Shown in pieces: positions 1-5,324 of a stretch of 5,708 nucleotides of DNA. The stretch comes from an uncultured Bacteroidota bacterium. Its GTDB lineage: Bacteria > Bacteroidota > Bacteroidia > Bacteroidales > 4484-276. The notes beneath the pieces were generated by a model. That model did not search any database. It had not been told where the DNA came from and saw only the letters and a program-made list of their open reading frames with translations. The position numbers and the translations under genes are program-made. Position 1 is the first letter of the stretch. Each line of letters begins with the position of its first letter. The stretch lies in contig CAIYZW010001047.1 of the NCBI GenBank assembly GCA_903930725.1, positions 1 through 5,708 of the forward strand, given 5' to 3'.

Positions 1-699
1 ATATATTATTTTGCTGAAAGCGTAAAATTGCTGCTTTATCAGAACGTATTGAAACATGCAACGATGATGCTGGTGGTTAGCCAGACGGATGCTGATTATC
101 TGCGAAAGCGGTTTAAGACGGGACGGGTGATTTATATGCCGAGTTTTCATGCAAATGATACTTTTATGGTGCTGACGGGGCGCGGAGATTATGCGCTGTA
201 TCATGGAAAGCTGTCGGTGGCGGAGAATTTGCAGGCGGCGGAGTATCTGATAAAAAATGTGTTTGACGGAAGTGCTCACCGGTTGGTTATAGCGGGTTTG
301 GAACCGCCTGAAAGGCTTCGGAAATTGGTTAAATTGCATGGGAATGTGCGTTTAATCGAAAATCCGGACGATGAAACGATGTTTGGATTGATTGGAAAGG
401 CGCAGGTGAATGTTCTGGTAACGTTTCAGGCGACGGGATTGAAACTGAAGTTGCTGAACACGCTTTTTAGGGGGCGCTTTTGCCTTGTGAACCGCTCGAT
501 GGTTGCCGGGACGGGGCTGGAAAGCCTTTGCGACATTGCCGACGAGGCTGTGGGCTACAGAAATAAGCTTGACGATATCATGAAAAGGGATTTTAATTTG
601 TCGGAGGTAAGGCGGCGGCGGGAAATCCTTATGGGGAACTACTCGAATTCGGCTAATGCCCGGCAATTGGTTGATCTGATATATGGAGAGGAAGAATAG
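1..699 (+). CDS. Glycosyltransferase, GT-B type, C-terminal part (5' end outside the window)
   Basis: The reading frame is open from the first base and stops with TAG at 697-699, so 232 C-terminal residues are visible. A TTG at 28 is only an internal codon. The protein resembles the C-terminal half of Bacteroidota GT-B glycosyltransferases (family 1/4-like), which move a sugar from an activated nucleotide donor to a cell-surface glycan or lipid acceptor in the cytoplasm. Supporting marks are an end-of-N-domain segment with VSQTDADYL, the interdomain YHGKLSVAENLQAAEYL stretch that opens the donor-binding domain, VIAGLEPP, and a late segment with KLKLLNTLF, CLVNRSMVAGTGLESLC, the usual position for donor-site contacts. 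No signal peptide or membrane segment is seen in the visible part. The family is known from the motif pattern; the substrate cannot be read. It is followed by a non-coding interval with a tandem repeat, so it is probably the last gene of its transcript. Confidence 0.8.
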   Translation: MYYFAESVKLLLYQNVLKHATMMLVVSQTDADYLRKRFKTGRVIYMPSFHANDTFMVLTGRGDYALYHGKLSVAENLQAAEYLIKNVFDGSAHRLVIAGLEPPERLRKLVKLHGNVRLIENPDDETMFGLIGKAQVNVLVTFQATGLKLKLLNTLFRGRFCLVNRSMVAGTGLESLCDIADEAVGYRNKLDDIMKRDFNLSEVRRRREILMGNYSNSANARQLVDLIYGEEE

Positions 700-734
700 G
701 GGCTTCTAAAATAGATTTTTAAGCTAAGAAATAG

Positions 735-1028
735 CATCTTTATCTGACGAAAAGTCATCTTACAGTGATTTAATGACATCTTTGGGTTGTTTAATAACGT
801 CTTTAGGTGGTTTGACGACATCTTTGAGTGGTTTAATGACATCTTTGAGTGGTTTAATGACATCTTTGGGTGGTTTGACGACATCTTTGGGTGGTTTGAC
901 GACATCTTTGGGTGGTTTGACGACATCTTTGGGTGGTTAGATAACATCTTTGGGTGGTTTGACGACATCTTTGGGTGGTTTGACGACATCTTTGGGTGGT
1001 TTAATGACATCTTTGGGTGGTTTAAGAT
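735..1028. repeat. 21-bp tandem repeat (minisatellite), 14 units
   Basis: Fourteen contiguous units of exactly 21 bp start at 735, 756, 777, 798, 819, 840, 861, 882, 903, 924, 945, 966, 987 and 1008, with no indel. The consensus is CATCTTTGGGTGG followed by TTTGACGA or TTTAATGA. Five units (861, 882, 903, 945, 966) are identical. Units 819 and 840 are identical to each other and carry GAG in place of GGG. The units at 735 and 756 are strongly decayed and the last unit ends in AAGAT, so the array is freshest in the middle. Because 21 is a multiple of three and the unit lacks stops in some frames, long frames run through it on both strands (heptads FGWFDDI on plus, SSNHPKM on minus). Unit variants change amino acids in both, so I treat the array as non-coding. 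It fills the gap between the glycosyltransferase and the 229-residue gene. Confidence 0.95.
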
Positions 1029-1030
1029 TT

Positions 1031-1063
1031 AAACCTCATCACGCTTTAAGGCGTGAGAGGTTT
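1031..1063 (+). terminator. Hairpin, probable rho-independent terminator
   Basis: AAACCTC (1031-1037) pairs with GAGGTTT (1057-1063), and CACGC (1040-1044) pairs with GCGTG (1051-1055). The two helices are separated by a small AT/A internal loop and closed by a six-base TTTAAG loop. One more T follows, then GAAAAATAAAA, so the T run is short. The A-rich start and T-rich end of the stem make it roughly symmetric, so it could work in either direction. It sits directly after the tandem repeat and would end read-through from the glycosyltransferase side before the promoter of the next gene. Confidence 0.6.
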
Positions 1064-1148
1064 TGAAAAATAAAATTTGTTGGTTAAAATTTGTTTTTTA
1101 GTAAAACATTTTTGAAATTTGCTCCATCAATTTAAAATACATACTATT

Positions 1149-1838
1149 ATGAATGCAAATCAAATAAACAAATTGAACATGTTTGAGGCTGTACAGGCAT
1201 TTCTGGCAAATACTCAAACGACATGGACTTCGATAACTGCGATTGGCGCGGCCAAACTGGAACTGGATGGCAAAATTACGGCTATCCGCACCGAACGGCA
1301 GAAACAGGAAAAGGATGCTTCGGGGCTGGTGAAAGAACGGAAACTTGTGCGCGAAACGCTTACGCGACAGGCGCTGAAAGTGAGCGGGGCGCTGATGGCT
1401 TATGCGAGTGCAACCAACAATGCCGAACTGATGGGTGTTGTTGATTATACGCCTTCGGCTTTTAAGCTTAAACGCGACAATATTGTGTATGATATGGCGC
1501 GGATTATTTATGAGGCTGCTCAACCTTTAGCCACGCAATTGGCGGGTTATAATATTGTGGCGGCGGATATAACGCAGTTGCAAACGTTGCTGGGGCAGTT
1601 TTTGACGGCTATTCCGAAGCGGCGCAATGCTACTGCGGTGAGTAAGTCGGCTACGACGGCTATTGGCGGGCTTTTTAAGGATGCTGATGCGATACTGAAG
1701 AATAAACTTGACAAGCTGGTGCTTTCGTTCCGGGCTACAAATCCTGATTTTTATACGAATTACCTGAATGCCCGGATTATCGTGGATTTGGGGGCGGGGA
1801 AAGAGCCGGATGTAGTGCCGGCGGCGCCGGTGGTGTAG
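1149..1838 (+). CDS. Conserved-type hypothetical protein, helical, 229 aa
   Basis: I do not recognise a named family with certainty; it has the look of a Bacteroidota-restricted hypothetical protein. ATG at 1149 is chosen over an upstream in-frame TTG at 1119 because it is a standard start preceded by an A/T-rich leader, as is usual where Shine-Dalgarno sites are absent. The protein appears mostly alpha-helical. Residues 36-75 are dense in K, E and R and may form a coiled coil. Residues 115-160 hold alternating hydrophobic helices, and a basic KRR lies at 157-159. The C-terminal NYLNARIIVDLG (204-215) is followed by a Pro/Ala/Val tail. No signal peptide, transmembrane helix or catalytic motif is evident, so a cytoplasmic location is likely. 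Promoter candidates in 1062-1121 (TTTG at 1062-1065 and 1090-1093 with AAAATTTG- or GAAATTTG-like boxes about 20 bases downstream) are imperfect. It is a single-gene unit between two hairpins, with base composition like the glycosyltransferase. Confidence 0.8.
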   Translation: MNANQINKLNMFEAVQAFLANTQTTWTSITAIGAAKLELDGKITAIRTERQKQEKDASGLVKERKLVRETLTRQALKVSGALMAYASATNNAELMGVVDYTPSAFKLKRDNIVYDMARIIYEAAQPLATQLAGYNIVAADITQLQTLLGQFLTAIPKRRNATAVSKSATTAIGGLFKDADAILKNKLDKLVLSFRATNPDFYTNYLNARIIVDLGAGKEPDVVPAAPVV

Positions 1839-1862
1839 GTTTGAGGTTATGTTTTTTTTGGA

Positions 1863-1902
1863 CAGGGCTTCATCTGGTTGTTTGGGACTGGGTGAAGCCC
1901 TG
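1863..1902 (+). terminator. Hairpin terminator between convergent genes
   Basis: CAGGGCTTCA (1863-1872) and TGAAGCCCTG (1893-1902) are a perfect 10-bp inverted repeat. The stem can be extended by two inner pairs (T-G wobble, C-G), leaving a loop of about 16 bases. It starts 25 bases after the stop of the 229-residue gene and ends 30 bases before the stop of the minus-strand nuclease, the expected place for a terminator shared by convergent transcripts. The downstream tract on plus (GTTTATTA) is weak, and on minus the hairpin is followed by an A-tract. A canonical T run is therefore missing in both directions. Confidence 0.55.
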
Positions 1903-1932
1903 GTTTATTAGGGTTAGATGTTTTTTAATTCA

Positions 1933-3003
1933 CTATTCGGGATTTGGTAAACCTGTTGTTAACAACCAATCTAACTCAGTATGTTCAAAATTATATTTCT
2001 TTATAAATTCCTTGGACAAATCATTAAATATAGGATATTGGGTGCTCTTGCCAGAATATTTCTCAAGATTGGGATACATTAATTTTAATCCATTGTGTTG
2101 GCCTTCAAACCAAATTGAATAATTAATATTATCAAGAAGATATAGCATCAATGTTATGAAACCAACATTAAGTCCTTTAATTTTATTTGGTTCCCTGAGC
2201 AGCAAATCTAATCTTCTTTCGGCTGAAAAATGATTATCCGATAAAATCTTAAACCATTTGTTTATTTTATCACTATCTTCATTAAAAATATTATTTGCAT
2301 TTGGTTTAAGAAGTCTACCAAACCAAGGACCATTAACAATTTTACCATTATGGGTATAAGGATGGGTCTCATCTATTAGCGCCAATACATCTTCAAGGTG
2401 TTTATGTTCGATATAACCAAGATTTCCCTCAATTATTTTTTTTGCTTTTGCTTCACGATTGATTTTATATGGTAAATACCTTTTAAAGCTTTTATAATTC
2501 TCAGAAGATATTACCCTTTCAATTAAATCAGAACCAGATTTTATAGGTTCAAATTTATTTTGACTTTGCAGTGCATTATTATTGTAAATAACTCTCTCTT
2601 TTACAAAAGGGACATCGTATTCAAATAAATGATTCAAAGATTCGTCACCATTATTATAAAGAAATTCTTTCAGAAATGAAAAGGTAATTTCTTTCCAGGC
2701 AATTCCGTGATGATCCAGACTTCTTTGTATATTAGGAGGGACTCTTGTTCCAACTAACATTATCCTTATTGTGGGATCATCTGCGGAAAGAAGCATTCCT
2801 TCGTAAGAAAGAATCTGACCAATATGTTCGTCTTTAATCGGCCCAGCTTTTAGTTCGATGATAAGTTTTCTTTTGAACTTGTCTTCGAATAGAACGTCCA
2901 TTCTTCGGCCATAGAGGCTCAATTGGCGGCCAATAAGGATTAGACCTTCTTCGATTAGTTCGGGATATTTACAAATTATGTCTTCAAAATCTTTTTCAAG
3001 CAT
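1933..3003 (-). CDS. NucS/DUF91-like PD-(D/E)XK endonuclease with C-terminal HhH-like domain
   Basis: This is a 356-residue protein. The N-terminal ~110 residues carry a PD-(D/E)XK nuclease fold of the NucS/DUF91 type. Visible marks are the first-helix acidic residues (E7 in EKDFEDII), GRRMDVLFED with D36, IIELKAG with E50 and K52, and the downstream Q63xxxY67 (QILSY) motif of this nuclease group. The active-site residues all look intact, so metal-dependent DNA cleavage is expected. Residues ~115-275 are an unrecognised linker or domain. Residues 277-356 (GLNVGFITLMLYLL, then YPIFNDLSKEF, ending in LDWLL) resemble the helical DNA-binding domain fused to some restriction and McrB-like proteins; this is a looser match. 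NucS proteins cut mismatched or branched DNA, but the extra C-terminal domain and the neighbouring toxin-antitoxin modules make a defence or restriction role equally possible. ATG at 3003 follows an AT-rich leader. It is alone in its transcript, about 50 bases downstream of repeat copy A. AT-rich compared with genes to the left. Confidence 0.75.
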   Translation of the reverse strand: MLEKDFEDIICKYPELIEEGLILIGRQLSLYGRRMDVLFEDKFKRKLIIELKAGPIKDEHIGQILSYEGMLLSADDPTIRIMLVGTRVPPNIQRSLDHHGIAWKEITFSFLKEFLYNNGDESLNHLFEYDVPFVKERVIYNNNALQSQNKFEPIKSGSDLIERVISSENYKSFKRYLPYKINREAKAKKIIEGNLGYIEHKHLEDVLALIDETHPYTHNGKIVNGPWFGRLLKPNANNIFNEDSDKINKWFKILSDNHFSAERRLDLLLREPNKIKGLNVGFITLMLYLLDNINYSIWFEGQHNGLKLMYPNLEKYSGKSTQYPIFNDLSKEFIKKYNFEHTELDWLLTTGLPNPE

Positions 3004-3049
3004 AGTGCTATGTTTATCTTCTTATCAACAAATCGTTCTAATTTTAAAT

Positions 3050-3113
3050 CTCGGCAAAGCTAAAGATAATTTGAATGGGGTTGGGGGATGTGGGGGATTA
3101 GTTTTATTTGTGA
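3050..3113 (-). repeat. Interspersed module repeat, copy A
   Basis: First of four related intergenic elements. Read on plus it runs CTCGGCAAAGCTA, then an AT-rich spacer, three G-tracts (GGGG, GGGGG, GGGGG) and ATTAGTTTTATTTGTGA. Over the 59 columns from CAAAGCTA to GTGA it differs from copy B at five columns, one of them a single-base gap. On the minus strand it holds TAGCTTTG (3062 to 3055), a match to the Bacteroidota TAnnTTTG -7 box, placed to transcribe the nuclease with a leader of about 45 bases. No TTTG -33 box is found at the usual spacing; the C-tract block lies there instead. Its far end is 19 bases past the stop of the DUF5615 gene. Confidence 0.9.
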
Positions 3114-3132
3114 AGCATAATGCCTGATGGTT

Positions 3133-3486
3133 TTATTCGTGTCCGATAATTTCGGAATTGCTAAGTTCGACAAAAGAAAAGTCAGCAAAAAGTTCAACAA
3201 TCTTTTGGATGTTTGAATCGAAAAGACTTATTAAAGCTTTGTTTTTGATGTTGCCTGTTGAAACAAGCAGTAATTTGGGAGGTACTGCCTTGACATAAAA
3301 TGAGTCTAAAAAATCGGAATCTTTAGTTATTACTATTCTTTTTTCTCTTACCGAAATTTCCCGGATTTCATTATCAGAGGTAAATTCCTTATTCGGTAAA
3401 TCATCGGTATGGATAATATCAAATCCTTTTTGTGCTAAGAATTTTGCCAAAGCAGCAGGCAGTTGCGCGTCAATAATAAATCTCAT
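3133..3486 (-). CDS. DUF5615 PIN-like protein, probable toxin of a toxin-antitoxin pair
   Basis: A 117-residue protein of the DUF5615 PIN-like family, putative Mg-dependent ribonucleases. The family pattern is clear: MRFIIDAQLP with D6 at the start, GFDIIHTDDLP (21-31), SDNEI with D38 and E40, and IVITKDSDF (51-59) with D56 and D58. These acidic residues correspond to the metal-binding cluster of PIN folds. The length is normal, so the gene looks intact. Its ATG (3486-3484) overlaps the stop of the DUF433 gene by four bases (ATGA), so the two are translated together. The DUF433/DUF5615 pairing is a recurrent toxin-antitoxin-like operon, with DUF433 the antitoxin and this protein the toxin. 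Toxicity of this family is less well documented than for VapC. Confidence 0.88.
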   Translation of the reverse strand: MRFIIDAQLPAALAKFLAQKGFDIIHTDDLPNKEFTSDNEIREISVREKRIVITKDSDFLDSFYVKAVPPKLLLVSTGNIKNKALISLFDSNIQKIVELFADFSFVELSNSEIIGHE

Positions 3487-3716
3487 GCAACGATTTTATG
3501 GATTGATTTTACTTTTGTAAGTCGTGAAGCAAAAGCCAAACATGCTTTAATGTCGTCGTCTTCGAGAGCAGGATAATCCTCGATGATTTCGCGGTAAGTC
3601 ATTCCTGATGAGAGTAAATCCAATATCAACTCCACCGGATAGCGCATGTTTCTGATTGTTGGCTTCCCGTGACAGATGTCAGGGTTTATGGTTATTCGAT
3701 TTATTAATGTTTCCAT
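3483..3716 (-). CDS. DUF433 domain protein, probable antitoxin
   Basis: A 77-residue protein covering a full DUF433 domain. It shows the family signature ITINPDICHGKPTIR (8-22), then YPVELILDLLSSGMT (26-40), REIIEDYPAL (42-51) and DDIKACLAFA (54-63). This small helical domain has a winged or HTH-like fold and acts as the antitoxin partner of PIN-like toxins, and probably binds its own promoter. It is the first gene of the pair, as is usual for antitoxins, and its TGA stop is embedded in the ATG of the DUF5615 gene. The start at 3716 is supported by the conserved N-terminal motif right after it. A TATTTTTG box lies 16 bases upstream and repeat copy B lies about 65 bases upstream; either could carry the promoter. 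Confidence 0.88.
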   Translation of the reverse strand: METLINRITINPDICHGKPTIRNMRYPVELILDLLSSGMTYREIIEDYPALEDDDIKACLAFASRLTKVKSIHKIVA

Positions 3717-3732
3717 GTTGTTTTATTTTTTC

Positions 3733-3740
3733 CAAAAATA
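3733..3740 (-). promoter_or_regulatory. Candidate -7 box (TAnnTTTG) for the DUF433/DUF5615 operon
   Basis: The minus strand reads TATTTTTG here, an exact fit to TAnnTTTG, ending 16 bases before the ATG at 3716. No TTTG is found 19-21 bases further upstream, so the -33 half is missing. The surroundings are T-rich, which makes a chance match easy. It competes with the TAGCTTTG box in repeat copy B. Confidence 0.35.
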
Positions 3741-3779
3741 GGTATTTTTAAGTAAAGTTGATTTTTTTGATTAATCTAT

Positions 3780-3842
3780 TTGAGCAAAGCTAATGATTAT
3801 TTGATTGGGGTTGGGGATGTGGGGGATTAGTTATATTTGTGA
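3780..3842 (-). repeat. Interspersed module repeat, copy B
   Basis: Second copy, about 92% identical to copy A over 59 columns, with one G fewer in the middle G-tract. The -7-like TAGCTTTG lies at 3792-3785 on the minus strand, upstream of the DUF433/DUF5615 operon. The outer end, GATTAGTTATATTTGTGA on plus, matches copy A closely and lies 20 bases past the stop of the PIN gene. Similarity ends sharply on both sides, so this is a discrete element and not part of a longer duplication. Confidence 0.9.
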
Positions 3843-3862
3843 GATTAAAGGGTATCGGTAGT

Positions 3863-4249
3863 CTATTTCCATTTTCTTTTTACATTGTAATCGTCGAATA
3901 CTTCATCGGAACTTACAATTGGAATATTTTCGGTTAATCCTTGTGAGATGATTATCCGATCGAATGGATCGCGATGGAAATATTGTAAAGTGCTTAGTTT
4001 AATGATGTGTTGGGGCAGTATGGGCAAGATTTCGAAGCCGTTTTGGTACAATTTATCAATCATCTTTTCGATGTCGCAACTCAAATTCAGTTTACCAAGC
4101 GACATCTTTATTGCCATTTCCCACAAAGAGGCAATGCTAATAATGATGGTGTTATTCAGGTCTTCGAGTTCATTTTTGATCTTTACAGGCAGTTGCTTGT
4201 CGTTTTCGACAAACCAAATAAAAGATTGTGTGTCGACTAATAATTTCAT
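3863..4249 (-). CDS. PIN-domain toxin, VapC type (type II toxin-antitoxin)
   Basis: A 128-residue single-domain PIN protein, the normal length for VapC-like toxins, which are Mg-dependent endoribonucleases that cut tRNA or rRNA and stop translation. Acidic catalytic positions are all visible: D6 in LLVDTQSFIW, E44 in SLWEMAIK, D94 and D97 in HRDPFDRIIISQ, and D115 in IVSSDEVF. The DPFDR block marks the Sll0205-like branch of the PIN family. In that branch the first motif usually reads DTH, while here it is DTQ, a mild deviation at a non-acidic site. The gene starts inside the stop codon of the DUF2281 gene (ATGA, 4249-4246) and is the second gene of a two-gene operon. Nothing suggests inactivation. 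Confidence 0.92.
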   Translation of the reverse strand: MKLLVDTQSFIWFVENDKQLPVKIKNELEDLNNTIIISIASLWEMAIKMSLGKLNLSCDIEKMIDKLYQNGFEILPILPQHIIKLSTLQYFHRDPFDRIIISQGLTENIPIVSSDEVFDDYNVKRKWK

Positions 4250-4452
4250 TTCATGTATTCTTTAAAATCTTCTAAAGGTTCGTTAAAATCGGGACTTAAA
4301 GTGAAGGTACCTTGCATGCATCCGGCTTTTGGATGCTTTTTGGCTTCTTTTTTACTGTATTTCTGAATTATAAATTCGATGTAATCCATCACCTCATTTT
4401 GTATTGGATGGGGTAAATTTGAAATCCGGGTGAATAGTGCTGTGTTTGTCAT
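4246..4452 (-). CDS. DUF2281 domain protein, VapB-like antitoxin
   Basis: A 68-residue protein of the DUF2281 family, the usual partner of PIN toxins of this branch. Residues 1-33 form the N-terminal part (LFTRISNLPHPIQNEVMDYIEFIIQKY), a helical region likely to dimerise or bind DNA. Residues 34-41 are a basic linker, and the C-terminal AGCMQGTFTLSPDFNEPLED part (43-62) is the conserved tail thought to wrap the toxin. It ends FKEYMK, typical of the family. Being first in the operon fits an antitoxin that represses its own promoter. The start at 4452 has no Shine-Dalgarno site but a TACATTTG box 14 bases upstream. Confidence 0.88.
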   Translation of the reverse strand: MTNTALFTRISNLPHPIQNEVMDYIEFIIQKYSKKEAKKHPKAGCMQGTFTLSPDFNEPLEDFKEYMK

Positions 4453-4466
4453 CTTGTTTTTTATAA

Positions 4467-4474
4467 CAAATGTA
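4467..4474 (-). promoter_or_regulatory. Candidate -7 box (TAnnTTTG) for the DUF2281/PIN operon
   Basis: The minus strand reads TACATTTG, an exact TAnnTTTG match, ending 14 bases before the ATG of the antitoxin. The distance is close to that of the TATTTTTG box before the DUF433 gene. A TTTG -33 box is not seen at 19-21 bases. The TAGCTTTG in repeat copy C, about 80 bases from the ATG, is the alternative. Confidence 0.4.
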
Positions 4475-4525
4475 AAAAAATCGGTTAATGTCTCATCTTA
4501 ATTGACCATTTTTTTTATTTCTAAT

Positions 4526-4584
4526 CTCAGCAAAGCTAAAGATAATTTGCTTGGGGTTGGGGGATGGGGGAATGTTTTTTGTGA
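4526..4584 (-). repeat. Interspersed module repeat, copy C
   Basis: Third copy. From CAAAGCTA through the second G-tract it differs from copy A at only 2 of 36 columns. The outer third is shorter: ATG is followed directly by the last G-tract, then AATGTTTTTTGTGA. The -7-like TAGCTTTG is at 4538-4531 on minus, upstream of the DUF2281/PIN operon. Unlike copies A and B, it lies 100 bases from the stop of the next gene to the right. Confidence 0.88.
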
Positions 4585-4603
4585 AACCGCAAACAGAAGA
4601 TTT

Positions 4604-4628
4604 CTCCGGATTAAATGATAAATCGGAG
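4604..4628 (-). other. Short inverted repeat downstream of the 51-aa gene
   Basis: CTCCGGATT (4604-4612) can pair with AATCGGAG (4621-4628) with one bulged G, leaving an eight-base loop. It lies about 57 bases past the stop of the 51-residue gene on the minus strand. The tract after it (AAATCTTCTGTTT on minus) has scattered T's but no run, so a terminator role is only possible. The rest of the interval 4585-4684 shows nothing I can name. Confidence 0.35.
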
Positions 4629-4684
4629 CAAAAAAGTATCGGTGTCTGCTTCACTTCATTTGAAATGCAAAAATCCTCTGATTG

Positions 4685-4840
4685 CTATTTGGTAGTCAGT
4701 TTTGGCAAACCAATCCGCTTTAATACATCATTAGCTTTAGCTAACTTTTCGGGAAACAGGTTTTTCCCTTTGTATTTTTCCAATGTTTTATCAATTATTA
4801 CAATTGGAGTTTTCCGTTTGTTTAGTTCTTCTATTTTCAT
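4685..4840 (-). CDS. Small basic protein, 51 aa, coupled to DUF6934
   Basis: A 51-codon frame from ATG (4840-4838) to TAG (4687-4685). I know no named family for it. It starts MKIEELNKRKTP, has a hydrophobic patch IVIID (13-17), a lysine-rich helix TLEKYKGKN, then LFPEKLAKANDVLKRIGLP and the tail KLTTK. It has no membrane segment or signal peptide and is strongly basic, with lysine the most common residue. Support for it being real is positional: its ATG overlaps the DUF6934 stop by four bases (ATGA), exactly as in the two toxin-antitoxin operons next door, it has the same AT-rich base use, and the opposite strand has no convincing gene. Size and context suggest the small partner of a two-component module, such as an antitoxin. 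Function is otherwise unknown. Confidence 0.7.
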   Translation of the reverse strand: MKIEELNKRKTPIVIIDKTLEKYKGKNLFPEKLAKANDVLKRIGLPKLTTK

Positions 4841-5295
4841 GATGCAAAATTAATTGTTTTTCGTTTAACTACGTAGCCATCAAAATTTGTTTCGTTTTCG
4901 AATGGCAACCATTGGTCGCCAAGTTCGCCATAAATATGGAAGTCGTTGAGTACTTCATCCAAATACTTGTTAATTCCCATCCGATAAAGCCGAGTTCGTG
5001 CGGTTGTGCTACCTGTTGCATAAACCCAGGCTTCGGGATATTTGTCGGTAAATGCATAAATTGCAGAAACTACAGTAGCTAATACTTTTTCGGTGTCGTT
5101 GTTATTTGAAACAATACGGTCGTTTAACTGCCCGGTTTCTTCGTCTTTATCACCAAAGGCAAGGTTGTAAAAGTCTTTTAAATTAGTTTCAGTGAATACT
5201 ATCAATTTCGGGATTCTTCCCTTTGTTCCTTCACTTACAAACTCAAAAATTGTCAAATCCTTTTCAGCTTTCAATTGATATTTTGGCTGTTTCAT
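4837..5295 (-). CDS. DUF6934 family protein, 152 aa
   Basis: Recognised from memory as the Bacteroidota DUF6934 family, whose function is not established. It opens MKQPKYQLKAEKDLTIFEF, has YNLAFGD at 43-49, an acidic stretch to residue 60, NNNDTEKVLATVVSAIYAFTDKYP (64-87), and the most distinctive block ATGSTTARTRLYR at 93-105, followed by GINKYLDE. The mix of a beta-rich N-terminus, a long central helix and a strand with a T/R-rich turn suggests a compact cytoplasmic alpha/beta domain. No classic nuclease or HTH motif is evident. I use the ATG at 5295; an in-frame TTG at 5313 would add six residues but leaves the conserved MKxPKY start internal. First gene of a pair with the 51-residue protein, about 35 bases downstream of the TAACTTTG box of repeat copy D. 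Confidence 0.75.
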   Translation of the reverse strand: MKQPKYQLKAEKDLTIFEFVSEGTKGRIPKLIVFTETNLKDFYNLAFGDKDEETGQLNDRIVSNNNDTEKVLATVVSAIYAFTDKYPEAWVYATGSTTARTRLYRMGINKYLDEVLNDFHIYGELGDQWLPFENETNFDGYVVKRKTINFAS

Positions 5296-5324
5296 ACGAT
5301 TATTCTTTATCAATTATTCAAAAC

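Noticed and set aside
735..1028. CRISPR array
   Set aside because: The units are contiguous 21-mers with no unique spacers between them, and no cas gene is present.
639..1032. Long open frames on both strands through the 21-bp array (heptads SSNHPKM on minus, FGWFDDI on plus)
   Set aside because: A stop-free unit with a period divisible by three automatically gives long frames. Unit differences are amino-acid changing in both readings, the minus frame runs into the glycosyltransferase gene, and neither has a distinct start region.
1841..2122. 93-residue plus-strand frame over the end of the nuclease gene
   Set aside because: It starts within the terminator hairpin region and lies antisense to the well-supported nuclease; it is a shadow frame.
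3853..4649. Short shared string TATCGGT(AG)TCT near 3853 and 4638
   Set aside because: Only about ten bases match, one site is immediately past the PIN stop codon and the other in a non-coding gap, and copies A and D have no counterpart, so chance is sufficient.
4551..4853. 100-residue plus-strand frame
   Set aside because: It opposes the 51-residue gene and its DUF6934 neighbour, begins inside the G-block of repeat copy C, and its translation shows no family resemblance.
5296..5313. TTG at 5313 as the DUF6934 start
   Set aside because: The ATG at 5295 is a standard start and gives the MKxPKY N-terminus expected for the family; the extra six residues fall in the AT-rich leader.
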